DNA from: an alpha proteobacterium SCGC AAA240-E13
GTDB taxonomy: Bacteria; Pseudomonadota; Alphaproteobacteria; Pelagibacterales; Pelagibacteraceae
NCBI GenBank assembly: GCA_000504625.1
Contig: AZHR01000009.1
Location: forward strand, 36,934 to 50,391
Length of the DNA: 13,458 nucleotides
Reading direction: 5' to 3'
Made by a program: the position numbers and the translations under genes. A model generated the notes under the pieces. It was given only the letters and a program-made list of their open reading frames with translations, did not search any database and was not told the origin of the DNA. Below, one piece after another: positions 6,425 to 12,374 of the stretch (the first letter of the stretch is position 1; the number at the start of each line of letters is the position of its first letter).

Positions 6425-7312
6425 ATGAACAATAAAGTATTCGTCTCTTGTGCTGTTACTGGATCGGGTGATACCGCAAAAAAACATCCTGACTTGCCAA
6501 AAACTCCTGAGCAAATATCAAAGGCAGCGATCGAAGCTGCAAAAGCTGGAGCGGCCATCGCACATATTCATGTAAGAGAACCAGATGGCAAACCTAGTAG
6601 AAAAATTGAATTATATAAGGAAGTAGTTGATCGTGTACGCTCAAGCGGTACTGATGTTGTCTTAAATTTAACTACAGGTATGGGTGGAGATTTGGAAATA
6701 GGATCAGGAAAGAACCCGCTTGATGTTGGTCCTAACACCGATATGGCAAACATTATGGAAAGGATTGCTAATGCTGAACAATGCCTACCTGAAATTTGTT
6801 CTTTAGATTGTGGATCTCTAAACTTTGGAGATAGCACAATGTTAGCGGTCAATACTCCAAATGATATTCGAAAAGCTGCTAAAAGATTAAAAGAAATTGA
6901 TGTTAAGCCTGAAATTGAGGCATTTGATTTAGGAAACATGTGGTTTGGTACACAGTTGGTTAAAGAAGGATTAATTAAAGATCCTCCATTGTTTCAAATT
7001 TGTTTAGGAATTCCTTGGGGTGCCCCAGCAACTCCATCAGCTATGAAAGCTTTTGTAGATATTCTGCCAGAAGGAAGTCTTTGGTCTGGATTTGCAATTT
7101 CAAAAATGGAAATGCCCTACGTTGCTCAAACCGTACTTCTGGGTGGTAATGTTAGGGTTGGATTAGAAGATAATTTATATCTAAAAAAAGGAGTATTAGC
7201 CTCTAATGCACAATTGGTTGAAAAGGCAATAAGAATCATTACGGATATGGGAGCAACAACTCTGACTCCCGAAGAAACGAGACAAAAACTAAAATTAAAA
7301 AAACATAAATAA
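6425..7312 (+). CDS. cdhC: 3-dehydrocarnitine cleavage enzyme (BKACE/DUF849)
   Basis: A 295-residue cytosolic TIM-barrel beta-keto acid cleavage enzyme. It transfers the quaternary-ammonium acyl part of 3-dehydrocarnitine to CoA from acetyl-CoA, giving betainyl-CoA and acetoacetate. The family's zinc ligands are visible: His47 and His49 in AHIHVREPDG, and by alignment Glu248 in RVGLEDN. Other hallmarks are the N-terminal VSCAVTGSG (the start is therefore complete), PEICSLDCGSLNFG (122-135) and EAFDLGNMWFG (165-175). BKACE enzymes act on many beta-keto acids, and the adjacent carnitine dehydrogenase, starting on the very next base after this stop codon, is what fixes this one as carnitine-specific. 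No Shine-Dalgarno is present and the leader is probably very short. Confidence 0.92.
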   Translation: MNNKVFVSCAVTGSGDTAKKHPDLPKTPEQISKAAIEAAKAGAAIAHIHVREPDGKPSRKIELYKEVVDRVRSSGTDVVLNLTTGMGGDLEIGSGKNPLDVGPNTDMANIMERIANAEQCLPEICSLDCGSLNFGDSTMLAVNTPNDIRKAAKRLKEIDVKPEIEAFDLGNMWFGTQLVKEGLIKDPPLFQICLGIPWGAPATPSAMKAFVDILPEGSLWSGFAISKMEMPYVAQTVLLGGNVRVGLEDNLYLKKGVLASNAQLVEKAIRIITDMGATTLTPEETRQKLKLKKHK

Positions 7313-8257
7313 ATGTCCAGCAATATTATAAAAGTTGCTGTCATAGGCACAGGAGTTATTGGTGCTGGTTGGATTATTAGATCACTCGCGCACAATAAAA
7401 AAGTCGTTGCCTTCGATAAAGATATAAAATTAGAAAAAAAACTAATAAAAGAAATTAAACGAACTTGGCCCTATGTTAAAAAATTGTTTAACAAAAAAAA
7501 ACTTAATTTAAAGAATCTTAAATTTGTAGACTCGATAGAAAAAGCTGTTAAAAATGCTGATTTTATTCAAGAATGTGCTGCGGAAAACTATAGTCTAAAA
7601 ACAAAACTAATGCACAACATTGGAAAATATGCAAAACCTAATGCTGTAATTTCATCTAGTTCTTCGGGACTATTACCATCAAGAATTTATTCGAGATGCA
7701 AAAATCCAAAAAGAACTATGATTGGCCACCCCTTTAACCCTGTTTATATGCTTCCAGGAGTGGAAATTGTTCCAGGAAAGAAAACTCAGAAATCATACAT
7801 TAATAAAGCGAAAAACTTTTATAAGTCAATTTCTATGAGTCCCTTATTGGTAAAAAAAGAATTGCCTGGATATTTGGCTGATAGATTACAAGAGGCTTTA
7901 TGGAGAGAAGCATTGCACATTGTAAATGAAGGATATGCAAGTACTGAAGATTTGGATAGAGCAATAGAAGACGGTCCAGGTCTCCGATGGTCTTTAATGG
8001 GAATCTTTTTAACTTATCATCTTGCTGGAGGAAAACCAGGAATGAAACATATGCTCGAACAATTTGGTCCAGCATTGAAATTACCTTGGACAAAATTAAA
8101 AGCTCCAGCTCTTTCAAAAAAACTTTCATCAAGCGTAATTGCAGGAACTAGAAAACAAGCGCGAGGTAAATCTGTTGAAAAAATTTCAAATATTCGTGAT
8201 GAATATTTAGTTAATTTGCTGAAAATGAGAAAAAAATTTGAAACTAAGTTAAAGTAA
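7313..8257 (+). CDS. cdhA: L-carnitine 3-dehydrogenase
   Basis: A 314-residue NAD-dependent enzyme of the 3-hydroxyacyl-CoA dehydrogenase family that oxidises L-carnitine to 3-dehydrocarnitine. The NAD-binding GTGVIG is at residues 12-17 with Asp35 ending the second strand (NAD preference). The active-site region includes SSSSSG (114-119) and the catalytic His139 in GHPFNP. The stretch GPGLRWSLMG (221-230) followed by TYHLAGG and FGPALKLPW is the form seen in carnitine dehydrogenases rather than fatty-acid oxidation enzymes. Length matches stand-alone carnitine dehydrogenases (about 320), with no fused thioesterase domain. It is coupled to cdhC with zero intergenic bases and ends one base before the convergent SDR gene. 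Confidence 0.93.
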   Translation: MSSNIIKVAVIGTGVIGAGWIIRSLAHNKKVVAFDKDIKLEKKLIKEIKRTWPYVKKLFNKKKLNLKNLKFVDSIEKAVKNADFIQECAAENYSLKTKLMHNIGKYAKPNAVISSSSSGLLPSRIYSRCKNPKRTMIGHPFNPVYMLPGVEIVPGKKTQKSYINKAKNFYKSISMSPLLVKKELPGYLADRLQEALWREALHIVNEGYASTEDLDRAIEDGPGLRWSLMGIFLTYHLAGGKPGMKHMLEQFGPALKLPWTKLKAPALSKKLSSSVIAGTRKQARGKSVEKISNIRDEYLVNLLKMRKKFETKLK

Positions 8258-8258
8258 A

Positions 8259-9047
8259 TTAATCCATTCGTTCACAATAGCCGTCTACCGCTATAACCTG
8301 ACCGGAAACTTTATTTGCTTCATCTGAAATTAAATGAGCGCACATGTTCCCAATATCCTCTGGATTAATCCAGCTTCCCATTGAGGCCATAGAAAGAAAA
8401 TCATTTTCTATAGTTTTGGCTGAAACTTTTTCAAATTTAGCTTTATCTCTTATGACTCTTTTCATTCTATCTCCCTTAATGGTGCCTGGGCAAATTGCAT
8501 TCACCCTTATTTTGTATTTACCAAGTTCCATTGCTAAAGTTTTGGTCACTCCTACTACTGCCCATTTGCTAGCTGCATAAGGTGAACGAAGAGGATAACC
8601 CATTATTCCTGCAACCGATGAAATATTAATTATCGATCCATTTTTTGATTTTTTTAAAAGAGGTATGGCTTGTTTAGTAAAATAAAAATGACTATTCACA
8701 TTAACATGCAATGTGTTTTCCCATTCGTTGGAATCTAATTTTTCAATTGGTCTTGTAGGGCCTTCAATTCCAACATTATTGATTAATGCATCTAAATTCT
8801 TAAATTTCTTTTTAATTTTGCTGAAAAAACCCATTACCTGCATTTCATCAGATGCATCAGCCTCTGAAACAAAAATTCGCTTGCTGTATAGAGGATGCTT
8901 TTTAACTTTATTTATTGCTTTTAGATTAATATCACATAAATAAACTGAAGCGCCTTTTGCAACACAAATTTTGGTCGTTGCCCACCCTATTCCAGAGGCT
9001 CCAGCTGAAATAACGATTTTTTTATTTTGTAGACTGTGGCTCGACAT
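8259..9047 (-). CDS. Short-chain dehydrogenase/reductase, substrate unknown
   Basis: A 262-residue classical SDR. It has the cofactor loop GASGIG (16-21), Asp39 after the second strand (suggesting NAD over NADP), NNVG (90-93), the structural Asn116, and the catalytic Ser144, Tyr157 and Lys161 (YAASK). The substrate loop after PGTI (187-190) is long. The first 26 bp overlap the end of the proV homologue, so it is translationally coupled to the quaternary-ammonium transporter and is the last gene of that operon. Acetoacetate from the BKACE step would suit a 3-hydroxybutyrate dehydrogenase, but this protein lacks that enzyme's typical NAGIQ and SAHG motifs, so I do not call it that. It may oxidise another hydroxylated quaternary amine. 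Family certain, role inferred. Confidence 0.9.
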   Translation of the reverse strand: MSSHSLQNKKIVISAGASGIGWATTKICVAKGASVYLCDINLKAINKVKKHPLYSKRIFVSEADASDEMQVMGFFSKIKKKFKNLDALINNVGIEGPTRPIEKLDSNEWENTLHVNVNSHFYFTKQAIPLLKKSKNGSIINISSVAGIMGYPLRSPYAASKWAVVGVTKTLAMELGKYKIRVNAICPGTIKGDRMKRVIRDKAKFEKVSAKTIENDFLSMASMGSWINPEDIGNMCAHLISDEANKVSGQVIAVDGYCERMD

Positions 9048-10083
9048 AAGCTTTGGACTTTGTCAAAGCCTTGGATAATTCTTTTTCAGTAATATACCCT
9101 TTGACATTTCCACTTTTATCAACAACCTCTACATCTGCATCAGTACAACAAACTTGAGGCAAAAATTCATCTATAAATGCATCTTCATTAACCTTTATAG
9201 TATTTTTATTATTTGTCCCATTCATTTTAAATTGCTCTGGAGACAACATAATAATTTTGGCCTTAATAACTCTGGCACGATTTACGTCTTTTACAAACGC
9301 AGCGACATAATCATCCGCTGGTTTCATAATAATATCTATTGGAGTTCCAACTTGCACTAAACGGCCGTGATTTAAAATTCCTATATGATCTCCCAGTCTT
9401 AAAGCTTCGTCCAAATCGTGTGTAATAAAAAGTATGGTTTTTTTTAATTCGCCCTGTAACTCAATAAGTTGTTTTTGCATATCACTACGAATAAGTGGAT
9501 CCAATGCACTAAAAGCTTCATCCATCAGCATAATATCTGTATTTGTTGCAAGAGCTCGAGCAAGACCAACTCGTTGTTGCATACCACCTGACAATTGATT
9601 GGGGTATTGATATTCAAAACCGTTTAAACCCACGGCATTAATCTTTTCCATAGCAACTTTATTTCTTTCATTAAGATTTTTTCCTTGAACCTCAAGACCA
9701 TATCCAACATTTTGAATTACAGTCTTGTGTGGAAACAATCCAAAGCGCTGAAAAACCATACTCATTTTGTGTCTTCTAAATTCAATTAAATTTTTCTGAT
9801 CTAGTTCCATAACATTCGTTCCTTCCACAGAAATCTCTCCAGACGTAGGGTCAATTAATCGATTAATGTGACGAATAAGAGTTGATTTTCCTGAACCGGA
9901 CAATCCCATACACACAAAAGTTTCTCCTTCTTCTATGCTTAACGATACATCAGCAAGTCCAACTGTATGGCCTGTATTTTCTAATATCTCTTCTTTTGAT
10001 ATCTTATCTTGACACATAGGAAGAACTTTTGATGGCTCTGGTCCAAAAATCTTATATATATTCTTTACTTCAATTTTTGCCAT
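9022..10083 (-). CDS. proV: Glycine betaine/carnitine-type ABC transporter, ATP-binding protein
   Basis: This 353-residue cytoplasmic ATPase energises import of quaternary ammonium compounds. Walker A is GLSGSGKST (60-68), Q-loop Gln112, signature LSGGMQQR (164-171), Walker B IMLMDE (184-189), switch His222. The N-terminal KIFG extension before the Walker A and the FQRFGLFPH segment are specific to the ProV/OpuAA group. After the ATPase core only about 85 residues remain, enough for one degenerate CBS-like stretch (about 300-340) where ProV and OpuAA have two CBS domains. It overlaps the permease gene by 14 bp and the SDR by 26 bp, indicating one operon with translational coupling. Substrate could be glycine betaine, carnitine or gamma-butyrobetaine. 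The symbol denotes homology only. Confidence 0.93.
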   Translation of the reverse strand: MAKIEVKNIYKIFGPEPSKVLPMCQDKISKEEILENTGHTVGLADVSLSIEEGETFVCMGLSGSGKSTLIRHINRLIDPTSGEISVEGTNVMELDQKNLIEFRRHKMSMVFQRFGLFPHKTVIQNVGYGLEVQGKNLNERNKVAMEKINAVGLNGFEYQYPNQLSGGMQQRVGLARALATNTDIMLMDEAFSALDPLIRSDMQKQLIELQGELKKTILFITHDLDEALRLGDHIGILNHGRLVQVGTPIDIIMKPADDYVAAFVKDVNRARVIKAKIIMLSPEQFKMNGTNNKNTIKVNEDAFIDEFLPQVCCTDADVEVVDKSGNVKGYITEKELSKALTKSKAYVEPQSTK

Positions 10084-11104
10084 AATCTATTTTTTTCTTT
10101 TTTTGAGTTCTCTCTTGAATTCTTTCACCGTAAGATTGAGTAATTCGATCAAAAATAATTGCAAGCAGCACAATTGCTATTCCTGCTTCTGTTGCCATTC
10201 CTACATTAAGCTGTTGTAATCCAAGTAATACTTCATCACCAATTCCTCTGGTTCCTATCATCGAGGCAATAACAACCATCGCCAAAGACATCATAGTACA
10301 CTGGTTAATTCCCTGCATAATATTCGGCAAAGCTAAAGGAATTTGAACACCCCAAAGAGTTTGTTTTTTGCTTGCTCCAAATGCTTCTGAAGCTTCTATA
10401 ACTTCTTTATCAACTAATCTAATACCAAGATCCGTTAATCTTATAAGAGGAGGAACAGCATAAACAAAAATTGCAATGATGGCTGGAACAGCTCCTAATC
10501 CAAACAATAAGATTCCTGGAATTAAATAACAAAAGCTTGGGATGGTTTGCATCAAATCAAGTACAGGCAATAACGCATTTCTTACCTTTTTATTTCTTGC
10601 CATGGCAATTCCAAGCGGGATTCCAACAACTATACAAAGCCCCATACCAATAAGTACAATGCAAGTTGTCATAATGCATTTGTCCCAATATCTTGGACTT
10701 AAAAATCCAAGAAAAAAAGTACAGAAGGCCACCATGACAGTAGTGTTTGTTTTTTTTCCACTTACAAAATAAGTAATAAAAATAACTATTGCAATAACTA
10801 GTGGCCAGGGCAGGCCCACTAAAAAATCTTTCATTGAAGTATACAAGCCAAGCAAAAAATTATTTATTGCTTCAAAAAAAAGTCCATAATTTACAATTAA
10901 CCAATCAAAACCCGTATTCAATGGTTGCATCAAAGGAAAATCAAGCCATTTTGGCCAATTTTGTAACCAGGAAAAATCGTTGAATATGTCTGTAAAATGT
11001 TCAGGCTTGTATCTAGGTCTAGCTGAACGATAACCAATAATAATGAAAAATATAAATAATACTGAATAAATTGTTGGCTTAATAAATTTTTTATATTTTT
11101 GCAT
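10070..11104 (-). CDS. proW: Glycine betaine/carnitine-type ABC transporter, permease
   Basis: A 344-residue inner-membrane permease of the ProW/OpuAB type. A membrane helix lies at about 11-24, followed by a long Trp-rich periplasmic-side stretch (about 40-70) and further helices at about 98-114, 122-136, 143-168, 190-220, 270-285 and 304-319. The cytoplasmic EAA loop that docks on the ATPase is EASEAFGASKKQ and the following residues up to about 262. It lies 65 bp downstream of the binding protein gene with a strong terminator between them, and overlaps the ATPase gene by 14 bp. Two copies would form the transmembrane pore. Substrate is as for the binding protein. Confidence 0.93.
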   Translation of the reverse strand: MQKYKKFIKPTIYSVLFIFFIIIGYRSARPRYKPEHFTDIFNDFSWLQNWPKWLDFPLMQPLNTGFDWLIVNYGLFFEAINNFLLGLYTSMKDFLVGLPWPLVIAIVIFITYFVSGKKTNTTVMVAFCTFFLGFLSPRYWDKCIMTTCIVLIGMGLCIVVGIPLGIAMARNKKVRNALLPVLDLMQTIPSFCYLIPGILLFGLGAVPAIIAIFVYAVPPLIRLTDLGIRLVDKEVIEASEAFGASKKQTLWGVQIPLALPNIMQGINQCTMMSLAMVVIASMIGTRGIGDEVLLGLQQLNVGMATEAGIAIVLLAIIFDRITQSYGERIQERTQKKKKIDYGKN

Positions 11105-11114
11105 TGTTCTTTTT

Positions 11115-11147
11115 AAAAAACTAAGAGCCCCGTAAAGGGCTCTTAGT
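11115..11147 (-). terminator. Rho-independent terminator between proX and proW
   Basis: CTAAGAGCCC (11121-11130) and GGGCTCTTAG (11137-11146) form a perfect 10-bp GC-rich stem (11 bp counting 11120/11147) with a 6-nt loop. On the minus strand it is followed by six T residues (11115-11120). It lies 22 nt beyond the proX stop codon and inside the proX-proWV operon. Partial readthrough would give more binding protein than permease. It is by far the strongest terminator in the window. Confidence 0.88.
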
Positions 11148-11169
11148 AAATAAATTTATCAACTAAAAA

Positions 11170-12195
11170 TTAAAGCGCAGCTTTAACTTTTTTTGCAACG
11201 TCTCCTGGTATCCACTTCTCCCACATATTATTATTAGATAAGAAGTTTTTTGCAGTTTCTACCATATCTCCATCTGATTCATCCATGTAGAATGCAAGTG
11301 ATTTGTTCACAACTGCAGTTGGTAATGTGTAATTCTTAATGAAATCAAGAATTGGTTTGTTTTCAGCTTTATTTGCAAATGTAGTAGATGCAGCTTTGGT
11401 TAAAGACATATTAACGTATTCACATGCGCAAGTAGGTTTATACACTTCAGGACCATTTGCTTTAATGTCTTCAACAACTTTTGTCATCTCATCCCAGCAA
11501 CCTTGATCATATTTAGGTTCTTCTAATTTAACTAAATCAACCTTACCCATCAAACCTGTTGGAGTCCAATAGTACGAAAATACTGGTTTATTCTTTTTAA
11601 ATGCACCAGCTATTGCGGCATCCAAAGCTCCACCTGAACCTGGATCAAAGTTGGTATAGAATTCATCTAGACCATAAACTTTGTGCTTCACTAAGTTAAT
11701 AGTGTAACAAGTCCATCCCGAAATACAGCTTGTCATTCTGCCTTTTCCAGGTGCTTCAGGATCAGCAAAGAGTTTTGCTATTTCCGCGCTCTTCATATCA
11801 TCAACATGTTTTAAATTATATTTGTCAGATGTTGGTTTATCTACGTAGAATCCTTGTGTAGAAGAAGGAGTGTTAACTCCAAGTTCAATAATAGTTCCCT
11901 TTGAAAGGTTGTCTTCTATTAGCTGAACCAAATTATCTCTCCAAACCTCTGTTATAATATCAATTTGTTGATCGAAAAGAGCTGCCATGATTGGAGTAGT
12001 ACTTCCCTTAGTAACTTGCACTTCGCAACCATATCCTTTTTCAAGAATGAATGAAGCTATTGAAGTGTGCACGTTAGCACTATCCCAGTCAAAATCTCCC
12101 AGATGCACCTTGCAAGCGGCATTAGCACTTGTTGTGCCCAGCGCCATAAATCCTGCAAAAACAAATGAAAGCAGTAAGTTTTTTAGAAATTTCAT
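11170..12195 (-). CDS. proX: Periplasmic quaternary-ammonium-binding protein (ProX/OpuAC/CaiX-like)
   Basis: A 341-residue precursor with a signal peptide (Lys2/Lys5, hydrophobic 7-20, cleavage after SANA at about residue 26). It is not a lipoprotein, because Cys28 lacks a lipobox. It belongs to the OpuAC substrate-binding family: KVHLGDFDWDSA (29-40), TKGSTTPIM (62-70), EVWRDN (83-88) and FSYYWTP (206-212) supply the aromatics (Trp85, Trp210) likely to cage a trimethylammonium group. The mature part has seven Cys (28, 57, 157, 163, 233, 256, 258), unusually many. Start: GGGGGG (12203-12208) is 7 nt before ATG 12195, so I prefer it to the ATG at 12216, which precedes that Shine-Dalgarno. It is first in the transporter operon and divergent from the gamma-butyrobetaine hydroxylase gene. 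Carnitine, gamma-butyrobetaine and betaine are all plausible ligands. Confidence 0.92.
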   Translation of the reverse strand: MKFLKNLLLSFVFAGFMALGTTSANAACKVHLGDFDWDSANVHTSIASFILEKGYGCEVQVTKGSTTPIMAALFDQQIDIITEVWRDNLVQLIEDNLSKGTIIELGVNTPSSTQGFYVDKPTSDKYNLKHVDDMKSAEIAKLFADPEAPGKGRMTSCISGWTCYTINLVKHKVYGLDEFYTNFDPGSGGALDAAIAGAFKKNKPVFSYYWTPTGLMGKVDLVKLEEPKYDQGCWDEMTKVVEDIKANGPEVYKPTCACEYVNMSLTKAASTTFANKAENKPILDFIKNYTLPTAVVNKSLAFYMDESDGDMVETAKNFLSNNNMWEKWIPGDVAKKVKAAL

Positions 12196-12232
12196 GAAAT
12201 TTCCCCCCTTTTTCATAGTTTAAACTGCCGCT

Positions 12233-12261
12233 ATTACAACGTGAAATGGTTTAAAAAACAA
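12233..12261 (-). promoter_or_regulatory. Candidate promoter of the proXWV-SDR operon
   Basis: On the minus strand TTGTTT (12261-12256) and TGTAAT (12238-12233) are spaced by 17 bp and lie about 38 bp upstream of the proX start. A reasonable sigma-70 match, but chosen by eye in AT-rich sequence. Confidence 0.4.
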
Positions 12262-12302
12262 CCCTTTAGTAACCAGAAATAGTCCATATGTAAGAGTGCT
12301 TT

Positions 12303-12341
12303 TTAGTATATAAAAATACTAATTCAATTATTAATTGAATT
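12303..12341. repeat. Two adjacent palindromes in the proX/hydroxylase intergenic region (candidate operators)
   Basis: TTAGTAT (12303-12309) and ATACTAA (12316-12322) form a 7-bp inverted repeat with a 6-bp spacer. Overlapping its right end, AATTCAATT (12321-12329) and AATTGAATT (12333-12341) form a perfect 9-bp inverted repeat with a 3-bp spacer. They sit centrally in the 179-bp divergent region, upstream of both genes, where a dimeric repressor or activator would act. AT-rich palindromes also arise by chance. Confidence 0.4.
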
Positions 12342-12374
12342 GAAAATCTAATAAAATAAAATAATCATATTTTT

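Noticed and set aside
6568..6939. 123-codon open frame antisense to cdhC
   Set aside because: It lies wholly inside a clearly identified conserved gene, and its composition (Ser/Pro/Ile rich) is typical of an antisense shadow.
8259..9047. Annotation of the SDR as 3-hydroxybutyrate dehydrogenase to use the acetoacetate released by CdhC
   Set aside because: The idea fits the pathway, but the motifs typical of that enzyme around NAGIQ and SAHG are absent (NNVGIEG and SSVAG instead), so only a generic SDR call is supported.
12196..12216. Start of the binding protein at the ATG at 12216
   Set aside because: Its first codons encode the GGGGGG Shine-Dalgarno that is ideally placed for the ATG at 12195, which also gives a standard signal peptide.
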